A model generated the notes under the pieces. That model was not told the DNA's origin. It saw only the letters and a list, made by a program, of their open reading frames with translations, and did no database searches. From positions 1 to 20,773 of the forward strand of contig JADJBM010000033.1 of assembly GCA_016703785.1 (NCBI GenBank): a DNA stretch of 20,773 bases, in the 5' to 3' direction. Positions 1-7,541 of this stretch are shown piece after piece; position 1 is the stretch's first letter; every line of letters begins with the position of its first letter. The DNA comes from Betaproteobacteria bacterium. Lineage in GTDB: Bacteria > Pseudomonadota > Gammaproteobacteria > Burkholderiales > Rhodocyclaceae. The position numbers and the translations under genes were made by a program.

Positions 1-1529
1 GACCCCGACGCCGACGATGCGCTGGCATTGACGGCAACGCTGGCGGATGGCTCGCCGCTGCCGTCATGGCTTACATTCAATTCGGCGAGCCGAAGCTTCA
101 GCGGCGCACCCGGCATTGGCAACCTTGGCAGCCTCGGGATCCGCGTCACGGCCACCGACCTGCTCGGCGATCAGGTCGACGACACCTTCGTGCTCACCGT
201 GACAGCCGCACCCGGGCAGACTTTTACCGGTACCTCCGGCAACGATACGTTAACGGGGATGTCGGGCGACGATACGCTGGATGGTGGCGCCGGTTCCGAC
301 ACCATGCGGGGCGGCAAGGGCAACGACATCTACATCGTCGGCAGCACAGGAGATAAGGTGTTCGAGAATGCCGGGGAGGGCTCGGACGAAATCCGCTCCT
401 CAGTGACCTTTACCCTGTCGGCGAACGTCGAGAACCTCATACTGACCGGTACGTCTGCCATCAACGGGACAGGCAATGATCTGGATAATGTCCTGATCGG
501 CAACAGCGCGAAAAACACCCTCAAAGGCGGATTGGGCAACGATACCTACTTCGTCAGCAGCACCGATGTTGTGACCGAAACCGCGAATCAGGGCATCGAC
601 ACCGTCAGTTCGGGCGGCACGTGGACGCTGGGCAGCAATCTGGAGAACCTCTTGCTCACGGGCACGACGGCCATCAACGGCACGGGCAACACCTTGTCCA
701 ATTACCTGCGCGGCAATACAGCCAACAACACACTGAAGGGCGGCACCGGCATCGATCTGCTGGAAGGCGGGGCTGGCAACGACACACTGTCTGACTCGAC
801 GGCTTCCGACCGGGGCTATTTCAACGGCGGCGCAGGTACGGACACGCTGACGGGCGGTTCCGGCGCCGAGATCTTCATCGGCGGCACCGGTAACGATACG
901 CTGGGCACCGGCTCCGGCGCCGACGTGATCGTATTCAACCTGGGCGACGGCCAGGACACGGTAACCTCCGCCGCCGGACAGGACAACACGATTTCCTCGG
1001 TGGCGGCATCCGCTACGAGGATATAACCTTGGCGAAGTCGGGCAACCATCTGGTGGTGCAGATCGGCAGCGGCGAGAGAATCACGTTGAACAACTGGTAT
1101 GCGACAACACCGGTCAAGTCGGTATTGAAGCTGCAGGTGATCGCCGAAGCCATGGCCGATTTCGACGATAACGGTGCTGATCCGTTGCGCGACGACAAGA
1201 TCGAGACCTTCGATTTTGCCGGCGTGGTGAATGCCTTCGATGCGGCACGCGCTGCCAACCCCGGGCTGACGAGTTGGGCGGTTACCAACGCCCTGACGCA
1301 GTTCCACCTCTCCGGCAGCGATACGGCGGCGCTCGGCGGCGATCTGGCTTACCAGTACGGCCGCTATGGCAGCCTTGCCAACGTCGGGCTCGTCGGAGCG
1401 CAGAACGTGCTCGGCAACGCCCAGTTCGGTGTCCAGGCGCAGACCTTGCAGCCCCTGGCAGGGGCTGCAGGAAGGCGTGGTGCGGCTGAGCTGAGATTTT
1501 CTCTCATTGACATGGAGCAGGGAAGGTGA
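1..1529 (+). CDS. RTX-type calcium-binding secreted protein, C-terminal part (5' end outside window, frameshifted)
   Basis: The frame is open from base 1, so the N-terminus lies outside the window. The first ~65 residues look like an Ig-like or cadherin-like repeat (DGSPLPSWLTFN). RTX nonapeptide repeats follow at about residues 80-110 (GNDTLTGMSGDDTLDGG) and again further on, alternating with ENLxLTGTxAINGTGN units. Such repeats bind calcium and drive folding after type I secretion. The first frame stops at 1024-1026, but the RTX C-terminal domain continues in another frame (LAKSGNHLVVQIGSGERITL). One extra C at 995-996 restores NTISLGGGIRYEDITLAKSG. A second shift is likely at the GGGG of 1461-1464: with three Gs the protein would end LAGLQEGVVRLS with its stop at 1492-1494 instead of 1527-1529. 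The hlyD gene downstream supports type I export. The cargo function (adhesin or enzyme) cannot be told from this part. Confidence 0.85.
1447..1469. repeat. Perfect 11-bp inverted repeat at the 3' end of the RTX gene
   Basis: TGCAGCCCCTG and CAGGGGCTGCA are exact reverse complements separated by one base. The repeat lies inside the coding sequence, about 25-60 bases before the possible stops. No T-run follows, so it is not a classical terminator. The right arm contains the GGGG run where the C-terminal frame appears to slip. Confidence 0.6.
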
Positions 1530-1536
1530 CTGCACC

Positions 1537-1566
1537 TTATTGTACGCTTGACGTACAACGTAATAA
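1537..1566 (+). promoter_or_regulatory. Candidate HigA operator and promoter
   Basis: TTGTACG (1540-1546) and CGTACAA (1552-1558) form a perfect 7-bp inverted repeat around CTTGA, followed by TAATAA at 1561-1566. It lies 25 bases ahead of the toxin start. Operators of this kind, overlapping the promoter of the operon, are bound by HigA-type antitoxins to repress their own synthesis. TTATTG (1537-1542) with TAATAA at 18-bp spacing could be the -35 and -10. The palindrome is seen; binding by the adjacent HigA is inferred. Confidence 0.6.
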
Positions 1567-1582
1567 CTCGCAGGATGCATCG

Positions 1583-1732
1583 ATGATCAAGTCGTTCCGT
1601 TGCAAGCATACCGAGGCGCTTTCAGGCGATCGGCGTGGCCAGTTCAGCATCCGTATCAACCAGCAATGGCGCGTATGTTTTGAGTGGCTGGATGGCGATG
1701 CCCTGAACGTTGAGATCGTCGACTACCGTTAA
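1583..1732 (+). pseudogene. higB: HigB-type mRNA interferase toxin with internal deletion
   Basis: This 49-residue product starts MIKSFRCKHTEAL and ends with GDRRGQFSIRINQQWRVCFEW and VEIVDYR. Both ends match the N- and C-termini of RelE/ParE-superfamily HigB toxins, which are about 92 residues long. About 43 residues in the middle (helical part and the RLEAL lead-in) are missing, yet the frame is intact. Family proteins carry EAL both at the N-terminal edge of the gap and just before GDRxGQ, which would allow deletion between short direct repeats. HigB cleaves mRNA on the ribosome; losing half of the fold should abolish this. The ATG at 1583 is chosen by homology; an in-frame upstream start at 1526 would precede the operator. 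The antitoxin follows after 11 bases. Confidence 0.8.
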
Positions 1733-1743
1733 AGGAGAACAGG

Positions 1744-2049
1744 ATGCCTAACAAAATGCGTGCGATTCACCCCGGCGAGGTACTGAAGGGCGAGCTTGAG
1801 GCACTTTCCCTTTCGGCCAACGCCTTCGCCCAGGCGCTCGGCGTGCCGACCAACCGGGTCACCGGGATTCTGCGGGAACAACGCGCGATTACCGCCGATA
1901 CAGCCTTGAGGCTCGCCCGTTATTTCGGCACGACGCCGGATTTCTGGATGAATCTGCAGTCGAGCTACGATGTGAAAAAGGCGCGCGAGTCCGCCGGCAA
2001 GGAGATCGAGCGCACGGTCAAGCCATGCGCTTACAAGATAGCGGCGTGA
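1744..2049 (+). CDS. higA: HigA-type XRE-family antitoxin / autorepressor
   Basis: This intact 101-residue protein is typical for HigA. It opens with IHPGEVLKGELEALSLSANA, continues through a Cro/C1-type helix-turn-helix (ANAFAQALGVPTNRVTGILR, about residues 24-43) and ends the domain with ARYFGTTPDFWMNLQ, a hallmark of the family. AAAGGAGAAC at 1731-1740 gives a strong ribosome site. HigA binds and neutralises HigB and represses the operon through the palindrome upstream. Since the toxin here is internally deleted, the protein may survive only as a regulator. Its stop overlaps the hlyD ATG by one base, so it may be translationally coupled to hlyD. The tail KPCAYKIAA is less typical of the family. 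Confidence 0.9.
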   Translation: MPNKMRAIHPGEVLKGELEALSLSANAFAQALGVPTNRVTGILREQRAITADTALRLARYFGTTPDFWMNLQSSYDVKKARESAGKEIERTVKPCAYKIAA

Positions 2050-3442
2050 TGCGCCTGTTTGACAAGCTGTCCCTGCCCCAGGCCGACCCGGCGGAATTCT
2101 CCCCGCCGCTCATCCGCCTGCAGGATTCGCCGCCCTCGCCGCTGGGGCGGCGCATCCTGTATGTCCTGCTCGGGCTGCTGGCCGGGCTGCTGCTCTGGGC
2201 GGTGCTCGGCCGGCTCGACATCGTCGCCGTCGCCGAGGGCAAGCTGGTGCCGCACAGCTACGTGAAGATCGTGCAGCCGGCCGAGGCCGGCATCGTGCGC
2301 GAGATCCTGGTGCGCGAAGGTCAGGCCGTGCGCGCGGGCGAGGTGCTCATGCGCATGGACGCGCAGTTGTCCGAAGCGGACCGCCGTGCCCTGGAGGCTG
2401 ACTTTTGGCGCAAGAGCCTGACGCTCGCCCGCATCGATGCCGAGCTGGGTCCTTCGACAGGCTCAGGACGAACGGAGTTCAAGGCTGCATTGATGACGGA
2501 CGCGCCCGCCGGGCTGGTGCGCGAGATCGAGGCGCAGTTGCGCGCCAACCGCGCCGCGCTGGAAGCGGCCCTGGCCGAAGAACGGACGAAGTTGGAGAAG
2601 GCGCGCCGCGAGCTGGCCGCGGCACAGCAGGTGAAAGCCAAGCTCGCGGAGACCCTGCCGCATTACCGTGCCCAGGACGCCGCCTTCGAGAAGCTTTCGA
2701 AGGACGGTTTCGCCGGCCCCTGATGGCCTCGGACAAGAAACGCGAGCGCATCGAGAAGGAGCAGGAGTTCGCCACGCAGGAACATGTCATCGAATCGGCG
2801 CGCGCCTCGATCGCCCAGTCCGAGAAGCGCCTCGCGCAGATCGCCGCCGATGCCCGACGCCAGCTTTTCGCCGAGAGGAACGAAGTGCAAGGCCTGGTGG
2901 ACAAGCTCGAGCAGGAGCGCGCCAAGCAGGCGCATCGCGAGGGGTTGCTCGAGCTCAAGGCCTCGCAGGCCGGCGTGGTGAAGGACATTGCCACGCACAC
3001 CGCCGGCACGGTGGTGCAGCCGGGCACGGTGCTGCTGACGCTGGTGCCGCAGGATGACATTCTGCGCGCCGAGGTGTGGGTGTCGAACCAGGACATCGGC
3101 TTCGTGCGTGCGGGCCAGCCGGTGAAGGTGAAGCTGGCCGCCTTTCCCTTCCAGAAGTACGGCATGGTGGAGGGCACGGTGGAGCACGTCAGCGCGGATG
3201 CATCGGATCCTTCGACAAGTTCAGGACAGGCGGTGGTGGACAAGAGCGCCAAACCGGCGCCGCTGACCTATCGCGCCTTGGTGGCGCTGAAGGCCATGCA
3301 GATCGGCGAGGGGAGCGAGCGCCTGGCGTTTGCCGCCGGCATGCAGGCCACGGCGGAAATCCTCCTCGGCCGGCGCAGCGTGCTCGACTACCTGCTCTCG
3401 CCCGTGCAGAGGGCCTGGCACGAGGCGGGGAGAGAGCGGTGA
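2049..3442 (+). CDS. HlyD-family type I secretion membrane-fusion protein (one frameshift)
   Basis: The periplasmic adaptor of a type I secretion system links an inner-membrane ABC exporter to a TolC-like outer-membrane channel. After a short cytoplasmic part there is one membrane helix (about residues 36-55, ILYVLLGLLAGLLLWAVLG), then the lipoyl/barrel strand VAEGKLVPHSYVKIVQPAEA, a long coiled coil rich in E, A, K and R, and the C-terminal barrel (QAGVVKDIATHTAGTVVQPG). The frame breaks at 2717-2720; one more C in that run gives DGFAGPLMASDKKRER and a protein of about 464 residues, normal for the family. The ATG at 2049 is preferred because it overlaps the higA stop; an in-frame ATG at 2025 is possible. 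Two copies of a dispersed repeat lie in frame inside the gene. No exporter ATPase is adjacent. Confidence 0.88.
2450..2475 (+). repeat. REP-like dispersed repeat inside hlyD, copy 1
   Basis: The core CCTTCGACAGGCTCAGGAC, continuing to GAACGG, is a short repeat I recall as scattered in many beta- and gammaproteobacterial genomes. Here it is in frame and encodes PSTGSGRTE in the coiled-coil region of the adaptor. Identification as a dispersed family rests on recall, but a second copy in the same gene supports it. Confidence 0.65.
3208..3230 (+). repeat. REP-like dispersed repeat inside hlyD, copy 2
   Basis: CCTTCGACAAGTTCAGGACA closely matches the copy at 2450-2475. It is also in frame, here encoding PSTSSGQA in a loop between the strand EGTVEHVSADAS and KPAPLTYRALVAL of the C-terminal barrel. 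Confidence 0.65.
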
Positions 3443-3470
3443 GCTGCCTGCCGCTCCCTATCCAGTACTT

Positions 3471-5850
3471 TTAAATACTGATTTTCTTCAGCGTCTCCGG
3501 GTTCTTCACCACCGCTTCCCGCCGCGTCTGCGGCGCTTCGATCAGCGCCGCCGGGGGCAGGGTGGCGAGGCGGGAGAGGACGGCAGGGTCGCTGCAGCCG
3601 GGCTCGAAGGTGGCGACGATCTCGCCGCTGGTGGTGCCGCCCACGTTGAAGCACTGCCTGCCGAACTTGCGGTTGAGCGGCCCCAGGACGGCTGCCTGGA
3701 CCATGTCCGCCGGATTGGACAGGCCACCGGACAGTTCGAGGTCGAAGACCGCATCGACGGCGCTGCTGGAGACCTGTTTTGCCCCAGCACGCTGCGCAGG
3801 CCTTGCAGCTCATGCATGAGCGATTGTGCCGTGTCCTTGTTCGGCAGGCCCTGCAGCTTGAGGCGCACCTTCTGGCCGACGAAAGTGATAATGGGCGAGG
3901 AAGAAGCCCTTGGAGAACTCCTCGCCGATCAGCCTGCCGATGTCGCGCAAGGCCTCGTCTTCCGTCGCCCAGCTGGTCTTCTCGGGGATCTGCGTGTTGT
4001 AGTAGATTTCCTCGCCGCTCTTCTTGTCGGTGGCCTTGACCGTCCACGAGGTCAGGACGAATTTCTCCACCGTGATGCCGGAGGCGGCGAGCTTGGCCGA
4101 CAATTTCTTGAATTTCGCTTCGCCCGTGACGGCGAAGTCCGCGCCGCCCTTGGCGGGCGCCTCGTCGTTCCAGATGCGGAAGCCGAAGGACTGGATGCGC
4201 TCCTTGAGCAGGTTTTCCGCGAGCGGCGAGCGTTGCGCCGGCGCGGCGGGATCGGCCTCGGCGCTGCGGGCGGTGATGGCGACGGAAACTTTCGGATCAC
4301 CGTTGTTTCGGATGAAGTCGACGCGCTCCTCCTGCGACATCTGGTTGAGCGATTTCTGCACGTCGCGCACCTTGACCGTGGCGCGGGTGGACAGCGACAT
4401 GAGGCCATCCTTGCCGAGCTGCGGCGGCTGTTCCTCGATGACGGCCTGGATGAAGTCGCCGCTGCGCACGAGCAGTTTGTCCCTCACCAGCCCGTAGTTC
4501 CGCGTGAGCGAGGCCTGTTCGACATAGAGGCCAATGGCCTTCTCGATGAGCTGGCGCTTGGCGTCTTCGCGCAGGTCGGCATTCAGCAAACCCTTGTCGC
4601 CGCCCTTCTCCTGCTGGTAGCGCGGGTTGGAGGGGTCGGCGAGACCGAGGGCGCTGATGACCATGGTGCCGCTGTCGGCAACCGTCGCAGTTGCAGCCGG
4701 GGCCATTGTCGCGGGCGCGGCAGCCTGCGGTGAGATTGCTGCCGAGGGTTGCGGTGCGCCGTCCTTGCCCATGAAGACATAGGCCGCAGCACCCAGGCCG
4801 ACGACGGCAATGCCGCCGACGATGGCCAGGGCCATTGCCTGTGACGACTTTTTCTTCTGTGCCGGGGCGGCGGGCGGAGAGGGTGCAGCGGCAGGGGTCG
4901 GTGGGGCTGCGGGCCGCGCCTGGGCGATGGTTTTTTCCGCCGCATTCGCCAGGGTGGCATCGACATCATTCACCAGTGTGGCGTCGCTGTCCCCCGGCAC
5001 GGCCTGGCCGGCCGCCGCCAACTTCAGGGCGGTGGCGAACTCGCGGCCGTTCTGGAAGCGCTCGTCGGGGCGCTTCGCCAGTGCCTTGCGGATCAGGGCG
5101 TCGAAGGGGCGCGGCACCTGCACGTTGAGCGCGGACGGCGCCGCCGGCTCTTCCTTCAGCACTTTGTGCATGATGGTGGTGAGCGCGCCGGTGAAGGGCT
5201 TCTCGCCGGTGAGGAACTGGTAGAGGATGACGCCGGCTGAAAAGAGGTCGGAGCGGCCGTCGACCGTCTGGCCCATGAACTGCTCGGGCGACATGTAGCT
5301 GGGCGTGCCGAGCACGGAGCCGGCCTGCGTCAGGTTGGAGGATTCGACGCGGGCGATGCCGAAATCCGCCACCTTCACGGTGCCGTCCTTCAGCAGGATG
5401 ATGTTGGCGGGCTTGATGTCGCGATGCACGACGCCGTTCTTGTGGGAGTAGTCGAGGGCATCGAGCAACTGGCCCATGATGCGCACGATTTCCACCATCG
5501 GGAAGCGCTCGTTGGCGTCGAAATAGTCCTTCCAGCTCGCGGCCCTCGACGAACTCCATGGCGATGAAGGCCGTGCCGTCCGCGGCCTCGCCTTCGGCGG
5601 CCGGCTCCTCGCCGTATTCGTAGATGCCGACGATGTGGGGATGGGTGAGGCGCCCTGCGGCCTGCGCCTCCCGCTTGAAGCGGGCGAGGATTTCCTCGAC
5701 CTCGATGCGGTCGAGCTGGTCGCGGCGCACGGTTTTCAGCGCCACGCGGCGGGCGATCATCGGGTCGAAGCCTTCATAGACGACGCCCATGGCGCCCTGC
5801 CCGAGCTCGCGGCGGATCTCGTATTTGCCGAGCTTCTTCGGTTCTGTCAT
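3471..5850 (-). CDS. Transmembrane Hanks-type Ser/Thr protein kinase with C-terminal extracytoplasmic domain (three frameshifts)
   Basis: Repaired length is about 793 residues. The kinase domain (about 10-275) shows the glycine loop GQGAMGVVYEG, the ATP lysine in RRVALK (K39), HRDIKPAN (about 142-149), DFG (162-164) and the GTPSYMSPEQ activation segment, so it should be active. A Pro/Ala/Lys linker leads to one membrane helix at about 338-360 (AMALAIVGGIAVVGLGAAAY). Some 430 residues then lie outside the cytoplasm. They begin LREDAKRQLIEKAIGLYVEQ, faintly like the N-terminal part of FlgT, and end NPETLKKISI. The frame breaks at 5528-5534 (between GREL and DYFDANERFP), at 3893-3895 (one G too many) and at 3777-3780 (one T too few). 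The last two compensate each other, and all three are probably sequence errors. ATGA overlap with the CsgG-family gene upstream indicates one operon. The substrate is unknown. Confidence 0.85.
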
Positions 5851-6749
5851 GCCGCTCTCCCCGCATGGTCATTCCGGACGGCGCGTAGCGCCGAGCCGGA
5901 ATCCAGGGTTATTGGATCCCCGCTTGCGCGGGGATGACGGCCTGCGGCCGTCACTTGTGTTTCGGAGTCGATTTCCCAGACGTTCTTCTGCACCAGGCGC
6001 TGCACCATGCCGTCGAGCGTCAGGCCGCCGGCTTCGCCGCTCGAGAATCCCATGACGGAGGAGGATTTGGCGCCCAGCTCCATTTTCTCCTCGGTGTAGC
6101 CGGTGGCGACCTGCTCGGTAGTGTTGGCGTCGATGATCTTCCAGCGCATGCCGATGATCCACACGCCGGTGGATTCGCCGGTTTCGACCGAGCTGACCAC
6201 CACGTCGCCTGCCGCGCCGCCACGGCCGCCGCCGAAGATGCCGATCAGCGCGCCGATCGGCCGGCCGCTGAAGCCGGACTGCGCCTGCGCCACCTGTTCG
6301 GCCTTGAGGATGTCGAACTTGATCACCCATTTGGTGGTTTTCATCTTGCCCTTCTGCAGGAACTTGCGCGCAGCCTGCGGGTCGCCCAGGTTGTAGGCGA
6401 GCTGGAATTCCTGCAACAGGGGGCCGAGGTTGGTGCGCTCCAGCACCTTGAAATTGGCCTTGGTCAATTCCAGTTCGGCGAAATCGGCGATGTTGTTGGG
6501 GCCGAACTTCTGCGCGAAGTTGGCGTTGTTGCTCTTCACCTCGCCGGGTATGACGATCAGGTGGGGACCGGGCTTTGACGCGTTGGCGTACTCGACCGGC
6601 TTGTACATGCCCTTGTCGGCCATCTCGTTGGCCTTCTGCGAGGTGCTGCTGCCCTGCGTCGGCGAGGGACTCTCGAAGGTGGGCTGGGCGGCGGCTGAAA
6701 AGGAGATAAAGCAGAGAGCCAGGCTGAGGATGCGGAGTGAAGAGTTCAT
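5847..6749 (-). CDS. CsgG-family exported protein with a repeat-derived C-terminus
   Basis: A signal peptide (MNSSLRILSLALCFISFSAAAQ) is followed by a CsgG/HfaB-like domain: KANEMADKGMYKPVEYANA, PHLIVIPGEVKSNNANFAQKF, KVLERTNLGPLLQE and a glycine-rich stretch near IGALIGIFGGGRGGAAG. CsgG proteins form oligomeric outer-membrane pores for curli or holdfast export. There is no lipobox cysteine, so unlike CsgG it is probably not a lipoprotein. AGGAA precedes the start, 12 bases after the upstream gene. The last ~30 residues, from about AAGRHPRASGDP on, are the translation of a dispersed palindromic repeat, and the stop overlaps the kinase start as ATGA. The ancestral protein probably ended soon after VWEIDSE. 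A pore function is inferred from the family only. Confidence 0.75.
   Translation of the reverse strand: MNSSLRILSLALCFISFSAAAQPTFESPSPTQGSSTSQKANEMADKGMYKPVEYANASKPGPHLIVIPGEVKSNNANFAQKFGPNNIADFAELELTKANFKVLERTNLGPLLQEFQLAYNLGDPQAARKFLQKGKMKTTKWVIKFDILKAEQVAQAQSGFSGRPIGALIGIFGGGRGGAAGDVVVSSVETGESTGVWIIGMRWKIIDANTTEQVATGYTEEKMELGAKSSSVMGFSSGEAGGLTLDGMVQRLVQKNVWEIDSETQVTAAGRHPRASGDPITLDSGSALRAVRNDHAGRAA
5868..5953. repeat. Composite palindromic repeat: three hairpins at the csgG-like/kinase junction
   Basis: There are three inverted repeats in a row. TTCCGG (5872-5877) pairs with CCGGAA (5896-5901), with GGCGC/GCGCC inside at 5880-5884 and 5888-5892. ATCCCCGC (5916-5923) pairs with GCGGGGAT (5928-5935). 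TGACGGCC (5935-5942) pairs with GGCCGTCA (5946-5953). The first two form the familiar dispersed unit that starts GTCATTCCGG and ends GGGGATGACGG. Read on the minus strand it is open and encodes the tail of the CsgG-family protein. In mRNA the hairpins could stabilise or attenuate between the two cistrons. Confidence 0.75.
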
Positions 6750-6761
6750 GTTGGTTCCTGT

Positions 6762-7424
6762 TTATTTGTTGCCGGCGCTGCGGCAGTAGTCGTTATAGAG
6801 CCTGGCCACCACTTCGTCGGCCTGCTCGTTGACCAGGGTGAGCGCCATGCCGAGCGTGTCGGTGCCGGAATAGGACTCGTCCTTCGCGGCGACGCTGGAT
6901 ATCGTCTTGCCGCCAGCGGAGACGAGGGTAAAACCCATGTGCACGGCGACCTCGTTGATCTTCAGCACCGGGTTGATGCCGGTCTGCGTGGTGATGAGGC
7001 CGCGCAGGATGAAGCTCGCGCCGAGCTTCTTCGAGGCGTTGATGGCGGCATCCGGGTCGTTGCGGAAATGCGCCTCGAGTTCCGCCTGGGCGATCTGCGC
7101 GCGGATCTCCTCCTGCGTGTAGGTCTTCAGGCCGAGCGCGCGCAGGCGGTGGTTGATAGCCTGGAAGTGGGGGCCGTAGCGGCTTTGCGTGGTGTTATAG
7201 CCGTTCGCCGTGCGCTCGGCGATGACCAGCATGATCTTCTTGTTCTTCAGCTGCTGCTTGCAGGGTGCCGAGACGAGCTGTCCGATGCGTTGGGCGCGGG
7301 CCTGGTCTTCGCCCTTGGCCTTCTCCTCCTCCTCGGAAAACTTGAAGGCCCCGGCCTGGCCTGCGCTGACAGTCAGCCACAAGACGACGGCGAGCAATCT
7401 CAGTACGGCTTTCTTCGCTGGCAT
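6762..7424 (-). CDS. Exported protein of unknown function, possibly LpoB/FlgT-like
   Basis: The 220-residue protein starts with a clear signal peptide (residues about 1-26, ending VSAGQAGA). The mature part includes KKIMLVIAERTANGYNTTQS, RALGLKTYTQEEIRAQIAQ and KKLGASFILRGLI. A strand, then a partner-search helix, then a strand followed by an ASFILRG-like element recalls the nucleotide-fold-like domain of LpoB, FlgT-M and CsgG relatives. That resemblance is by eye and weak. It is the first gene of a unit with the CsgG-family gene (12-base gap) and the kinase. No good ribosome site precedes the ATG; an in-frame TAA four codons upstream rules out a longer form. TTGCCA (7458-7463) with TTAATC 17 bases on is a weak possible promoter. 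Confidence 0.7.
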   Translation of the reverse strand: MPAKKAVLRLLAVVLWLTVSAGQAGAFKFSEEEEKAKGEDQARAQRIGQLVSAPCKQQLKNKKIMLVIAERTANGYNTTQSRYGPHFQAINHRLRALGLKTYTQEEIRAQIAQAELEAHFRNDPDAAINASKKLGASFILRGLITTQTGINPVLKINEVAVHMGFTLVSAGGKTISSVAAKDESYSGTDTLGMALTLVNEQADEVVARLYNDYCRSAGNK

Positions 7425-7461
7425 GGCGGCGGCGGATTAATGCAAGGGGAATGATTGTGGC

Positions 7462-7499
7462 AAAAAACCAGCCCTCGTACAACCGCACCGGGTGGCTGG
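7462..7499 (-). terminator. Candidate Rho-independent terminator after hprK
   Basis: Read on the minus strand, CCAGCC (7499-7494) and GGCTGG (7473-7468) form a 6-bp stem with a 20-base loop, directly followed by TTTTTT (7467-7462). It lies about 43 bases beyond the hprK stop and before the next gene, where a housekeeping operon should end. The loop is long, so confidence is moderate. Confidence 0.5.
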
Positions 7500-7541
7500 A
7501 AGGGCGCTTTCGTCGGCGGCGGCCTACTTTTCTCGGCAGTC

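Noticed and set aside
200..950. Tandem DNA repeats or CRISPR in the RTX region
   Set aside because: The repetition follows protein motifs (GGxGxD, ENLxLTGT) with diverged codons; no equal-length repeats with unique spacers.
1447..1469. Rho-independent terminator for the RTX gene
   Set aside because: The stem is strong but no T-run follows and it lies inside the coding sequence.
3330..4733. Long plus-strand open frame of 467 codons opposite the kinase gene
   Set aside because: It is rich in Arg, Gly and Ala with no domain pattern and lies antisense to a clear kinase; typical GC-rich shadow frame.
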